Below are positions 6,860-14,840 of a DNA stretch of 20,290 nt, one piece after another (positions within the stretch are counted from its first letter, which is position 1; every line of letters starts with the position of its first letter). Source of the stretch: an uncultured Bacteroides sp. (GTDB taxonomy: Bacteria > Bacteroidota > Bacteroidia > Bacteroidales > Bacteroidaceae). The stretch is from positions 1 to 20,290 of the forward strand of contig CAJJYX010000035.1 in the NCBI GenBank assembly GCA_905197435.1. The letters run 5' to 3'. Both the position numbers and the translations under genes were made by a program. Under the pieces are notes generated by a model. The model did no database searches. It had not been told where the DNA came from and was given only the letters and a program-made list of their open reading frames with translations.

Positions 6860-7384
6860 ATGGAACTCAAAGAATTCAAAATAACCGTTCTTCCACTCCG
6901 TGCCAAGCTCATGGGCTATGCACGGAAGTTGACCGACGAACCGGAGGATGCAGAAGATGCCGTCCAGGAGGTGTTGCTCAAGCTATGGAACAAAAGGCTT
7001 GAACTGGAGCAATACCGGAGCATCGAAGCATTTGCCATGACGTTGATACACAACATTTGCATAGACATGTGGCGATGCAAACACAATGACAACCTGTCTC
7101 TCGACAATGTGCAGGCTGAATCTCCTACCGGAACACCGGAACGGTTGTTGGAAATCAAAGATGAAATCCGTCTGATGCGCGAAATCATCGGCTCGCTGCC
7201 CAATCTTCAACGCACCATCATGCAGATGAAAGATATCGAAGGATATGAAACGGATGAAATCGCCGAAATCACAGGATGCGGACCGGAAGCCATCCGCAGC
7301 AATCTGTCAAGAGCCCGGAAGAAAGTGAGAGACATTTACCTGCAAACCATACAAGAAAGAAAAGAAAGGAGAAAGGAATCATGA
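6860..7384 (+). CDS. ECF-type RNA polymerase sigma factor
   Basis: The 174-residue protein is a small sigma-70 family (ECF) factor. Region 2 covers about residues 10-75 (EDAEDAVQEVLLKLWNKR and AFAMTLIHNICIDMWR, for -10 recognition and core binding). Region 4 covers about 105-160 (LPNLQRTIMQMKDIEGYETDEIAEITGCGPEAIRSNLSRARKKV cut into helices, a helix-turn-helix for -35 recognition). Regions 1 and 3 are absent, as in the ECF class. It is the first gene of a tight four-gene set and overlaps the next gene by 4 nt (ATGA), typical of a sigma factor with its membrane regulator. No SusC/SusD-type genes follow, so it is not a standard PUL regulator. No good TAnnTTTG promoter lies at a usable distance. 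Confidence 0.92.
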   Translation: MELKEFKITVLPLRAKLMGYARKLTDEPEDAEDAVQEVLLKLWNKRLELEQYRSIEAFAMTLIHNICIDMWRCKHNDNLSLDNVQAESPTGTPERLLEIKDEIRLMREIIGSLPNLQRTIMQMKDIEGYETDEIAEITGCGPEAIRSNLSRARKKVRDIYLQTIQERKERRKES

Positions 7385-7815
7385 AGATAGATGAACTGTT
7401 GGATAAATATTTCGAAGGAGAAACCTCCTGCGAAGAAGAACGCTGGTTGCGCCGCTTCTTTACCGAAGAACAGGTTCCGGAACATCTGCAAGTGTACCGT
7501 CCCCTATTCCTCTATCTGAACCAAGAAACGACTTCAATAGCCGGACCGAAGGAAAAACAGAAGAAGCTTCCTTCCGGAAAGTCCTCCCGCTTTTACCGCA
7601 TATCATATACCATAAGCGGTGTTGCCGCCGGATTACTCTTGCTGCTCGGAGCAGCCAAGATTATATTTCCGCTTTCCGGTACTCCTGAAAATTATGTCGT
7701 CATCGACGGAAAACGGTACACGGACGAGAAGTTGGTAGAAGCCAAAGCGCTGGAAGCCCTGCAGAATGCCAGCTTCACGGATGAAGACTTAAGCAACTTA
7801 CTGTTTCAACACTAA
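7381..7815 (+). CDS. One-TM protein, putative anti-sigma factor
   Basis: The 144-residue product has a cytoplasmic N-terminus of about 75 residues, one strong transmembrane helix (about 76-98, SGVAAGLLLLLGAAKIIF) and a short periplasmic tail of about 45 residues. The start LLDKYFEGETSCEEERWLRRFF resembles the first helices of small membrane regulators encoded after ECF sigma genes in Bacteroidales; there is no HxxxCxxC zinc motif of the ZAS type. ATG 7381 overlaps the sigma stop by 4 nt, which argues for translational coupling and decides the start over an in-frame extension to 7276. A role in holding the sigma factor at the membrane is inferred from topology and position. Confidence 0.7.
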   Translation: MKIDELLDKYFEGETSCEEERWLRRFFTEEQVPEHLQVYRPLFLYLNQETTSIAGPKEKQKKLPSGKSSRFYRISYTISGVAAGLLLLLGAAKIIFPLSGTPENYVVIDGKRYTDEKLVEAKALEALQNASFTDEDLSNLLFQH

Positions 7816-7828
7816 TATAAACAAGGTT

Positions 7829-8299
7829 ATGAAAACATCTATACTGATATGTATGCGCAGTCTATGCCTCTTGTCCCTGCTGATTTGCATGCCGGCCCTT
7901 ATCCGGGCACAAGAGGGCTTGCAGATAGCCGGCTTATTCAACAAGTATGGCGAACAAAAGGACGTGACCAGGGTAGAACTGAACGGCAGCATCCTGAAAT
8001 CCTATCGCATGACTACCTACAAGAGCCTTGTGTTCAAGGATGTATCTCCTTATCGCCAAGAAATCCAGCAGGCCATTGCCCACGACAAGCAAGACAATGC
8101 AAAAAAAGCACAGGAGGTAATGGAAAGCGGTATTCTGCGCAGTGCCTATTACCAGCTGAAAGAGGTGGAACGCAATGGAAAGAAGCTGAACCGCTACATC
8201 ATTTTCAAGATAGGAAAAGATTCCATGGGCACTTTGATTTACATAGAAGGCCTGCTCAGTGAAAAAGAGATGATGGACATGCTTTACAAATCGAAATAA
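7829..8299 (+). CDS. Small secreted protein, DUF4252-like
   Basis: The 156-residue product has an N-terminal signal sequence (about residues 1-27, cut after IRA before QEG; an alternative start at Met9 would leave a more standard signal peptide). The mature part of about 128 residues is mixed alpha/beta and charged, with no cysteines. The opening IAGLFNKYGEQKDVTRVEL and the end SMGTLIYIEGLLSEKEMMDML are reminiscent of the DUF4252 group of small Bacteroidetes secreted proteins often found in ECF sigma operons, but I cannot confirm the family. It lies 13 nt after the putative anti-sigma gene and 20 nt before the barrel gene. A periplasmic role in sensing for the sigma module is possible; the function is unknown. 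Confidence 0.75.
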   Translation: MKTSILICMRSLCLLSLLICMPALIRAQEGLQIAGLFNKYGEQKDVTRVELNGSILKSYRMTTYKSLVFKDVSPYRQEIQQAIAHDKQDNAKKAQEVMESGILRSAYYQLKEVERNGKKLNRYIIFKIGKDSMGTLIYIEGLLSEKEMMDMLYKSK

Positions 8300-8319
8300 C
8301 ACTAAAAACCATATACGAT

Positions 8320-9225
8320 ATGAAAACCAGAATTATGATTTTGGCCTGCCTGCTTACCATACCGGCAAGTCGCGTAGCAGCACAACAACAAACCGACCCT
8401 GAGCCCAAAGCCACAGTACAGACACAAGGTGACTCCATCATCATCCGGAAAGGAAAAGGAGACATGCGCATCAAGGTGTACGAAGAGCAATTGGAGGATG
8501 GCGAAAAGAAAGAAGTGCAAATTTATGAAGGAGTTTATCTTGAGAAGGTAGATGCAGACAAGCGCACTTTTCTCGATGCCCTGCCATTCATCCCCAAAAA
8601 GAAAAGGCACAATTCTTACGAACCGCATTGTTCCGGCTTATTCATCGGCTACAGCCGATTAGCTGATGATTTTTTCTCATTCGGAGCAAGCGACAGGATA
8701 GGGCTCGACTTGTCCAAGTCATGGGAATTCGGGTTCAACATCCTCTCCGTATATCATAACTTCAAGAAGAACCCGCATTGGGGAATCAACCTGGGAGTCA
8801 GCTGGGGATACCGTTCCTTCAACATCGACGGCAACCATGCCTTGCTGAAGGAAAATGGAACCAGCGTTTTCACCGCAGGCAATGAAGATATCAGTTACAG
8901 CAAAAGCCGTCTGCGCCATTTCTTCTTCCGTGCACCCATATTGATGGAATGGCAACAAAGAGTGGGAAGAAATAAAGTGTTCTTTAATGCCGGTCCCGAA
9001 TTTGAGATACGCCATGGCGTGAAGTCATTCTCACACATCAATGGAGGCAAGAAGGAAACCGTCGGTAAAGGCATGTATGTGCAACCCGTCGGTATAAATC
9101 TGCTGACACAAGTCGGTTACGGTAATATCGGCGTTTATCTGCGCTACTCTACATACGGATTATTCCAGAAAGACAAGGGACCGAAGGTATCTCCCTATTC
9201 ATTTGGCGTGGCATGGTATCTGTAA
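8320..9225 (+). CDS. Predicted small outer membrane beta-barrel protein
   Basis: The 301-residue product has a signal peptide (residues 1-21, MKTRIMILACLLTIPASRVAA). Residues 24-85 are a charged, soluble section, with repeated short strands around GDSIIIRKGKGDMRIKVYEEQ. From about residue 105 there is a series of alternating amphipathic strands with Tyr/Phe/Trp, ending in YSFGVAWYL, whose terminal hydrophobic residue fits a beta-barrel insertion signal. This resembles the small PorT-like or OmpA-like barrels of Bacteroidetes but no named family is certain. It is the last gene of the sigma module, followed by a terminator. A plausible role is the outer membrane part of the system or its target; this is inference. 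Confidence 0.75.
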   Translation: MKTRIMILACLLTIPASRVAAQQQTDPEPKATVQTQGDSIIIRKGKGDMRIKVYEEQLEDGEKKEVQIYEGVYLEKVDADKRTFLDALPFIPKKKRHNSYEPHCSGLFIGYSRLADDFFSFGASDRIGLDLSKSWEFGFNILSVYHNFKKNPHWGINLGVSWGYRSFNIDGNHALLKENGTSVFTAGNEDISYSKSRLRHFFFRAPILMEWQQRVGRNKVFFNAGPEFEIRHGVKSFSHINGGKKETVGKGMYVQPVGINLLTQVGYGNIGVYLRYSTYGLFQKDKGPKVSPYSFGVAWYL

Positions 9226-9237
9226 CCTCCCCCCAGA

Positions 9238-9284
9238 ATACAAAACTCCCCGGAATGTACTTGCATTCCGGGGAGTTCTTGTAT
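9238..9284. terminator. Bidirectional terminator between convergent genes
   Basis: AACTCCCCGGAATG at 9244-9257 pairs perfectly with CATTCCGGGGAGTT at 9264-9277. Outer ATACAA/TTGTAT extends the stem across one mismatch. It lies between the beta-barrel gene ending at 9225 and the FadL-like gene ending at 9334 on the other strand, and the symmetric hairpin can serve both. T runs are short on both sides. Confidence 0.85.
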
Positions 9285-9333
9285 ACCCTAAGGTATTGGC
9301 TATGAAAGGTTATCTGCAATGAAAACTGTTCTT

Positions 9334-11022
9334 TTAGAAACGCATGCCTAAAGTAAGAAGCACTTGGCTACGGGTATTGGTTACTTTAGTAGCTTGTGCC
9401 AAGCTTGTCCCATCAAATGTATCAAATGGATAGAACTTTGCATCATATGTAGTATACTTATAAGCCAAATCGGCATAGAACATTGAACCACGATAGCCTA
9501 TACCCAATGTATAGTTACTCAATGACTCATTGTTGGCAAAGTCCGTATCTGTCTGGATGGAGTTTAGGGGAAGATCCTTAAAAGCATTGTCCTTGAAAAT
9601 AGAAGATTGATAATTATAACCGGCACGCAAAGCAAACTGGGGGATTACTTTATACTCTGCTCCCAAACGAAGAGTGCTGACACCTTTTAACATGTCTGTA
9701 GTAGAATTCTCATAATCAAAAGAATCAGCATAACCGGCATCATCTCTGAACTGAATAGAAGAATAATCCTTGTATTCATACTCAGCCCCCAACGCTAAAT
9801 TATTACCTACTGTATATCCTAAACTGAGATTGTAAGTCCACGGAGTACGAAGTTGGAATTTATTTATCATGTCACCATTGAGAATATCATAAGTATCTTC
9901 GTCATAATGTCCTATCTCATTGCTCGGAGTCCCCACTTCATTCTTCACATTCAAGTCATTCCATACATCAGACTCCAAACGTGCATTGGTTTTATAATCC
10001 AAGTTATAGAATACCGGTGTGTGTACCGAGAACCCTATACGTAATGGAGAATACTCAAACGGACGTACGATAGCTCCCAACTTCACATCAAATCCTGCTC
10101 CATTGATTTTACTCCATGTCTGCAAATTATAGCCTTCACCTTCACCATAATTTTCATCATAGAAACAATATTTGCTATAGTCCAATGCATAAGCTCCGAC
10201 AGTTAATCCTAAATAGATACGGTCGTTAAAGTTAAATGCAACATTAAAGTCAAACTGGTCTATTCCTCCACGTTCCTCTGAACGAAACTTGGCATTGGCT
10301 TCGGTGTACATACCTACATATTCGCCCGGAGTGCGGTACATCAATTCGCCATTCACATTTTGCACCTGTACACCATCTTTCATATAAGGTACATAGTTAG
10401 AATAATTCGGGTTTGAAGCCAACAATTTATCCAAGTCTCCTTGCGAAATCAAGTCCGTAATCAAATAGCCATTATATCCCATAGCAGAGAGCCAACCTAT
10501 ATTATTATCCCGGTAAGGATTGTCAGGCCAATCTTTAATACCACCTGCACCCGATGCCTGATTAGCCATATAGATAGTTTGAGAGAAATCCCCAAGGTTA
10601 CCCTCCATTTGCATATTATTATAAAACGACTTTACACGCTGATAATTAAATCCAAAGTTCACATACCGCAAAGCAGTCACATTTCCCACCTTTGTGGTAA
10701 ACACAAAACCAGCATTATTGAAATCTCCACGCATCTTGTCCGAACTCATCTTGTTGCCCTTATAATCACTTTCAGTTCCGTATGAAGAGAAGCCAAAAGA
10801 AATAGCAGCATCATTACTGCGGTATATACCTATACCCGCAGGATTAGTACCCATCGTGGTAATATCTCCTCCCAATGCTCCCATAGCACCTCCCATTCCA
10901 ACAAAACGGGCCGTTCCATTCAAATCTTTATTTGCAATATCAGCAGCATTATAGATAGTCTGTGCATTGACACTCACAACTGCAAACATAGCAAGTGCCA
11001 TCATCATTATATTCTTTTTCAT
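9334..11022 (-). CDS. OmpP1/FadL-like outer membrane transport protein
   Basis: The 562-residue product has a signal peptide (residues 1-20, ending VNA before QTIY) and then the typical Bacteroidetes FadL-like opening: RFVGMGGAMGALGGDITT and TNPAGIGIYR, corresponding to the N-terminal hatch region of the family. The remainder consists of amphipathic strands, many with YEYKDYSS or LGIGYRGS patterns, and ends in TLGMRF with a terminal phenylalanine, as expected for a barrel. FadL relatives move hydrophobic substrates across the outer membrane; the substrate here is not known. It follows the low-complexity secreted protein gene after 33 nt on the same strand, with no separate promoter seen, so the two are probably one operon. 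The start gives a short Lys-Lys signal peptide and is the only sensible one. Confidence 0.85.
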   Translation of the reverse strand: MKKNIMMMALAMFAVVSVNAQTIYNAADIANKDLNGTARFVGMGGAMGALGGDITTMGTNPAGIGIYRSNDAAISFGFSSYGTESDYKGNKMSSDKMRGDFNNAGFVFTTKVGNVTALRYVNFGFNYQRVKSFYNNMQMEGNLGDFSQTIYMANQASGAGGIKDWPDNPYRDNNIGWLSAMGYNGYLITDLISQGDLDKLLASNPNYSNYVPYMKDGVQVQNVNGELMYRTPGEYVGMYTEANAKFRSEERGGIDQFDFNVAFNFNDRIYLGLTVGAYALDYSKYCFYDENYGEGEGYNLQTWSKINGAGFDVKLGAIVRPFEYSPLRIGFSVHTPVFYNLDYKTNARLESDVWNDLNVKNEVGTPSNEIGHYDEDTYDILNGDMINKFQLRTPWTYNLSLGYTVGNNLALGAEYEYKDYSSIQFRDDAGYADSFDYENSTTDMLKGVSTLRLGAEYKVIPQFALRAGYNYQSSIFKDNAFKDLPLNSIQTDTDFANNESLSNYTLGIGYRGSMFYADLAYKYTTYDAKFYPFDTFDGTSLAQATKVTNTRSQVLLTLGMRF

Positions 11023-11055
11023 AAATCTACTTTTTAGAATTAATCAGTAAGTTCT

Positions 11056-12435
11056 TTATCTCCTTCTGGAGCTCCCGCCACTTGAACGAGAAGACCCTCC
11101 ACCTGTTGAATAGCTTCCACCGGAAGAACGAGAAGACCCTCCAGAAGAGAAGCTGGAAGAAGAACGACTATTACTGCCACTATTATAAGAACGTGTACTG
11201 CTATTATTATAAGAGCGGCTACTGCGGTTATTATTGAAATCACTACGTGCTGGAGCAGTACTTGAGCCACGATTATAAGTTGCCGAACTACGGGTAGTAC
11301 TCCGTGAAGATGTCCCAACCGATGAACGGCTACCTGCTGAAGAAGTACTACGACGCACTCCTTCTACAGAAGAACGACTACCACCATAAGAACTACTACG
11401 TGTACTACTCGGACGGGTATAGGTAGAGCGTCTGCTTGTAGCAGCATCTGAACGCGTAGCACTGGAACGTGTAGCTGTAGATGACCTTGTTCCCACTACT
11501 CTGCGATTAGTGTCGGTACTTCCACGCCTAACTTGTTCCCTTGCAGCACCACTGCGACGTACTGTTTGCCCTCCGTTCACATAAGAAGAACGTCTGGTCG
11601 TTGTATTTCCTCCATAGGCAGAAACTCTATTTCCACGAGAACTCCCAAATGAGCGTCTGTTTGTATAGGTATCTCCCCAATGACCGCCACCTCCCCAATG
11701 GCTACCGCCACCGGGATAATATCCGGGATGATGGTGATGATGGTGTCCCCACCAGCCACCGCCGTACCAGCCGCCCCAGCCAAAGCCCCAGCTCGGACCG
11801 TACCAACTGTTCCATCCCCAGCCATAGTAAGGATAACCGCCCCAACCATAAGAGTTATAGCGCCAATCCCACCATAAGCGGTTGGTAAATGTCGGGAAAG
11901 CATATGCGTACAAACCATCGGTATACACATTCCAGTCCCAAGAATTCAGGCCATAAACCACATCCCAATATAGCGGGCTGCTGATGCTTATGGCATAACG
12001 GGGGTTGCGGAAGCGAATGATACGGGTAGCATACTCATAATCATCCTGCGAACCTTCGAACTCACCGTTCACCCATTCGCCGTCCAGGCCGTCATCTTCT
12101 TTTTCATTGATGTAAAGGGTATCGTTCTCCATCACAAAATCATTGTTGCGGGAGTCGTAACGGCGGTTATATTCGTCCACGTCACGGGTGTTTCCCTTAC
12201 GGTCTTTTACCACAACAGTAGTACTCCCAGACGATGAATAGACAGTGGTCGGTGCATTCGACTTTACAACAACCTTTTCTGCGGGAGCAGCGGCTTTCTT
12301 CTCCTGCTTCACCACTTCTTTTTTCTCTTCCTTATTCTTGGAAGGAGTGTAGTAAAGGTCGTCATCTATACTTTGTGCCCCCAGTGTCCATGGCAGGCAC
12401 AAGGCAAAAAGCGATAAAAAAACTATCTTTTTCAT
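11056..12435 (-). CDS. Secreted Trp/Gly/His- and Ser/Arg-rich protein
   Basis: The 459-residue product is secreted (signal peptide 1-20, ending LGA before QSIDD). A Lys/Glu-rich stretch follows (about 34-60), then a more ordered part (about 75-185) including RIIRFRNPRYAISISSPLYWDVVYG. Residues 188-255 are dominated by Trp, Gly and Tyr, followed by a natural six-histidine run at 231-236 and HWGGGGHWG. Residues 256-459 are a Ser/Arg/Thr/Gly-rich tail (RRSSY, TRSSAT, SSRSSGG repeats) ending in RRR, certainly disordered and strongly basic. I do not recognise a named family; similar proteins occur in other Bacteroides. The order signal, ordered part, metal-binding-like patch and basic tail would suit a surface or periplasmic scaffold or a metal- or polyanion-binding protein, but this is speculation. 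It heads an operon with the FadL-like barrel. Confidence 0.85.
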   Translation of the reverse strand: MKKIVFLSLFALCLPWTLGAQSIDDDLYYTPSKNKEEKKEVVKQEKKAAAPAEKVVVKSNAPTTVYSSSGSTTVVVKDRKGNTRDVDEYNRRYDSRNNDFVMENDTLYINEKEDDGLDGEWVNGEFEGSQDDYEYATRIIRFRNPRYAISISSPLYWDVVYGLNSWDWNVYTDGLYAYAFPTFTNRLWWDWRYNSYGWGGYPYYGWGWNSWYGPSWGFGWGGWYGGGWWGHHHHHHPGYYPGGGSHWGGGGHWGDTYTNRRSFGSSRGNRVSAYGGNTTTRRSSYVNGGQTVRRSGAAREQVRRGSTDTNRRVVGTRSSTATRSSATRSDAATSRRSTYTRPSSTRSSSYGGSRSSVEGVRRSTSSAGSRSSVGTSSRSTTRSSATYNRGSSTAPARSDFNNNRSSRSYNNSSTRSYNSGSNSRSSSSFSSGGSSRSSGGSYSTGGGSSRSSGGSSRRR

Positions 12436-12481
12436 ATTAGTTTGGATTATGGATTTTACGTTTATCTATTTCTTCACGTCA

Positions 12482-12489
12482 CAAAGATA
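12482..12489 (-). promoter_or_regulatory. Promoter of the Ser/Arg-rich protein and FadL-like operon
   Basis: On the minus strand this is TATCTTTG, an exact -7 consensus, 46 nt upstream of the ATG at 12435. The leader would be about 40 nt. No obvious -33 TTTG is present at the correct spacing. Confidence 0.6.
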
Positions 12490-12533
12490 ACGCCGGATTT
12501 TACCCCGTGCAGCAGATTTTCCCCAAAGATTTA

Positions 12534-12547
12534 TAGGGAATTCCCTA
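12534..12547. promoter_or_regulatory. 14-bp perfect palindrome between divergent promoters
   Basis: TAGGGAATTCCCTA is fully self-complementary and lies about 45 bp upstream of the minus-strand -7 box (12482-12489) and 80 bp upstream of the prmA -7 box. It is not followed by a T run, so it is more likely a protein site than a terminator. Its regulator is unknown. Confidence 0.4.
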
Positions 12548-12627
12548 AATACCTTATCATGTAATAAATCAAAGTCCCTTCCGGATAAAAAAAGGCACGT
12601 TCGTTTTATTCTACTTCCGGTTTGCAT

Positions 12628-12635
12628 TATCTTTG
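12628..12635 (+). promoter_or_regulatory. prmA -7 box
   Basis: TATCTTTG is an exact -7 consensus. The region 19-21 bp upstream has only a T-rich TTTT-like match to the -33 element. The predicted leader to the prmA ATG is about 75 nt and is A/T-rich without visible hairpins. Confidence 0.65.
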
Positions 12636-12715
12636 CAAAAAGATAAACAAATATACGCAGAAACAGGTTTACTTCTAAGAATCATATTCTGTATTTAACA
12701 AACAATCATATTCCG

Positions 12716-13558
12716 ATGAAATATTTAGAATTTACATTCCGTACCGTTCCGTGCACAGAAATAGTCAACGATGTGCTTTCCGGGGTCTTGGGCGAAGCCG
12801 GCTTTGAAAGTTTTGTAGAACAGACCGACGGCATCACCGCCTACATACAGAAAGACCTTTATAGCGAAACCGCCCTCAAAGAGGCACTTGCCGACTTCCC
12901 CCTGCCTGGCACGCAAATAGAATACAGCTATGTGGAAGCCGAAGATAAAGACTGGAACGAGGAATGGGAGAAGAATTTCTTCCAGCCGATTGTCATCGGC
13001 GACCGCTGTGTCATCCACAGCACTTTTCATCAAGACGTCCCCAAAGCAGAATATGACATCGTCATTAATCCGCAGATGGCATTCGGCACGGGGCACCACG
13101 AGACAACAAGCCTCGTCATAGGCGAACTGCTGGACAGTGACCTGCAGGGCAAGTCACTGCTCGATATGGGTTGTGGAACTTCCATACTTGCCATACTGGC
13201 GCGCATGCGTGGCGCCTCTCCTTGCACGGCTATCGACATAGACGAATGGTGCGTGCGAAACTCCCTCGAAAATATAGAATTGAACGGAGTGGACAACATT
13301 AGTGTATTCCAAGGTGACGCCTCCTCTCTGGGCAGTAAAGGTCCGTTTGATATAGTCATCGCCAACATCAACCGCAATATCCTCTTGGCGGATATGAAGC
13401 ACTACATAGCCCGCATGAATCCTGGTGCAGAACTTCTGATGAGCGGCTTCTACATAGAAGACATCCCTGTAATCCGTGAAGAAGCCGAACGCAACGGACT
13501 GCACTTTGTCCGTCATCGCGAGAAGAATCGGTGGGTGGCAGTGAAGTTCAGGAAATGA
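12716..13558 (+). CDS. prmA: Ribosomal protein L11 methyltransferase
   Basis: The 280-residue enzyme methylates amino groups of ribosomal protein L11 using S-adenosylmethionine. The N-terminal substrate-recognition domain (about 1-95) contains EDKDWNEEWEKNFFQP, typical of the family. The PrmA signature NPQMAFGTGHHETT is at 118-131. The Rossmann methyltransferase motif I, LLDMGCGTSILAI, is at 148-160, with the acidic AIDID at 172-176 and the catalytic-site segment IANINRNIL at 215-223. Length is normal for Bacteroidetes PrmA. It is a single gene with its own promoter. Its stop is only 4 nt from the stop of the convergent permease gene, leaving no room for a terminator between them. Confidence 0.96.
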   Translation: MKYLEFTFRTVPCTEIVNDVLSGVLGEAGFESFVEQTDGITAYIQKDLYSETALKEALADFPLPGTQIEYSYVEAEDKDWNEEWEKNFFQPIVIGDRCVIHSTFHQDVPKAEYDIVINPQMAFGTGHHETTSLVIGELLDSDLQGKSLLDMGCGTSILAILARMRGASPCTAIDIDEWCVRNSLENIELNGVDNISVFQGDASSLGSKGPFDIVIANINRNILLADMKHYIARMNPGAELLMSGFYIEDIPVIREEAERNGLHFVRHREKNRWVAVKFRK

Positions 13559-13562
13559 GTAT

Positions 13563-14834
13563 CTACTCATCTCGCAACGCCTCTACCGGCGATATACGGC
13601 TGATGCTGTGTGCAGGAATATATACCCCAAGCCATGTCACCGCTATCATCACCACATATACCAGCAGTGACACGATGCAGAAATGTGCAAAGAAATGGTT
13701 TGTCAAATAAAGGTCACCATATCCCGGCACACCATCATCCAGTGTATAGAACCCTTCATAATAGGCCCACTGGAAATACAAGAAACAACCGACAAAGGCA
13801 GCTATGGTCGTCATGACAAACGCCTCTCCTATCAACATCCGGCAGACACCTCCGGGAGAGGCTCCATAGGACAGACGGACACCTATTTCCTCGCGGCGGG
13901 TACGCGTGTGCAACCAGAAGGTACCGCTTACAGCCAGTAACAAGTTTATCATGAAGAAATAGGCCAAAGCATACTTCATCCGTATCTCATTCGTAGCACC
14001 CTCCAGCAAATCGCTTTCCCGCTGCACTTCATGGAAAGGGGTCAGTTTCATGAATACCAGTGAGCCGGACGAAAGATTATCATCTACCCACGGCATGAAT
14101 TCCTCCAGGAAACGTCCTTCGGAGACATTCGCCTTTGTCCGGAAAAAGATACGCAACCCGCTATTAAAAGCCCATGAGGGCATCTGGCTTTCATTGCCAT
14201 AGGACACCAAGCGTACCAAATAAGGTTGCATACTGTTCCGCATTTTAATAGGCTTCATGACTTCCACAACATGAATTTCCGTAGAATCATAAGTACTGTA
14301 CACGCTTTGCCCAGTCAAGTCCTTGCCCCCGGAAAGCAACATTGCCGCATCTTCCGACATTATCACACTCCCCTTGGGGACTTCCAACTTCTCAAGTGTC
14401 TCCCAGGTACCATCCTTAGCCGAACGAAAATGCCAAGTCTGGAAAAAGCCAGAGTTCGTAAAAAAGGGAATATACGTCATGCGTGTCCGCTCCGAATCTT
14501 TATAAACCTCATCCATATTATTGCCCGGCGAGCTGGGATAGGCTCCGGACAGTACGCACGTGGCTGATTCAATATCCTTGTGATGGCGCAATCCCTGCAT
14601 AATCCGCTCGAAGTCCCGGGCAGGAACGGAAAGCGTATCCGCCTTATTACGCGTCACTTCCAGACGGTATAGCCCCTCAGGATCGTAACCATTAGGGATG
14701 GACTGATTGTATTTCAAAACAAACAGCGGGTCCAGGACAGCCCAACTGACTATTGTTATCACTACCAGTTCCAACATAATCCACAGATTGTGCCGGCGAC
14801 TGTTCCACAGCAGATTCATGATTTGTCGTAACAT
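13563..14834 (-). CDS. ABC transporter permease, FtsX/MacB type (second of pair)
   Basis: The 423-residue product has a transmembrane helix near the N-terminus (about 16-38), a large periplasmic domain (about 40-285) of the MacB_PCD kind and a C-terminal FtsX-like part with three more helices. The FtsX core is recognisable in RTRREEIGVRLSYGASPGGVCRMLIGEAF, a coupling segment after the second helix, and in the ending SRISPVEALRDE, the usual C-terminal motif of these permeases. Such proteins work in mechanotransmission complexes with an ATPase, moving substrates or signals within the periplasm. Met1 lies 6 nt after the stop of the preceding permease, so the two are translationally linked. The ATP-binding subunit and membrane fusion protein are not next to it. 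Confidence 0.88.
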   Translation of the reverse strand: MLRQIMNLLWNSRRHNLWIMLELVVITIVSWAVLDPLFVLKYNQSIPNGYDPEGLYRLEVTRNKADTLSVPARDFERIMQGLRHHKDIESATCVLSGAYPSSPGNNMDEVYKDSERTRMTYIPFFTNSGFFQTWHFRSAKDGTWETLEKLEVPKGSVIMSEDAAMLLSGGKDLTGQSVYSTYDSTEIHVVEVMKPIKMRNSMQPYLVRLVSYGNESQMPSWAFNSGLRIFFRTKANVSEGRFLEEFMPWVDDNLSSGSLVFMKLTPFHEVQRESDLLEGATNEIRMKYALAYFFMINLLLAVSGTFWLHTRTRREEIGVRLSYGASPGGVCRMLIGEAFVMTTIAAFVGCFLYFQWAYYEGFYTLDDGVPGYGDLYLTNHFFAHFCIVSLLVYVVMIAVTWLGVYIPAHSISRISPVEALRDE

Positions 14835-14840
14835 ATCTTG

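Noticed and set aside
7276..7380. In-frame upstream extension of the putative anti-sigma gene
   Set aside because: It overlaps conserved region 4 of the sigma factor by over 100 nt; ATG 7381 gives a normal ATGA overlap.
11577..11930. Minus-strand frame of 117 codons within the Ser/Arg-rich gene
   Set aside because: It is an out-of-frame reading of the same low-complexity DNA.
13559..13562. Terminator between prmA and the convergent permease
   Set aside because: The gap is 4 bp and no hairpin with a T run is visible around it.
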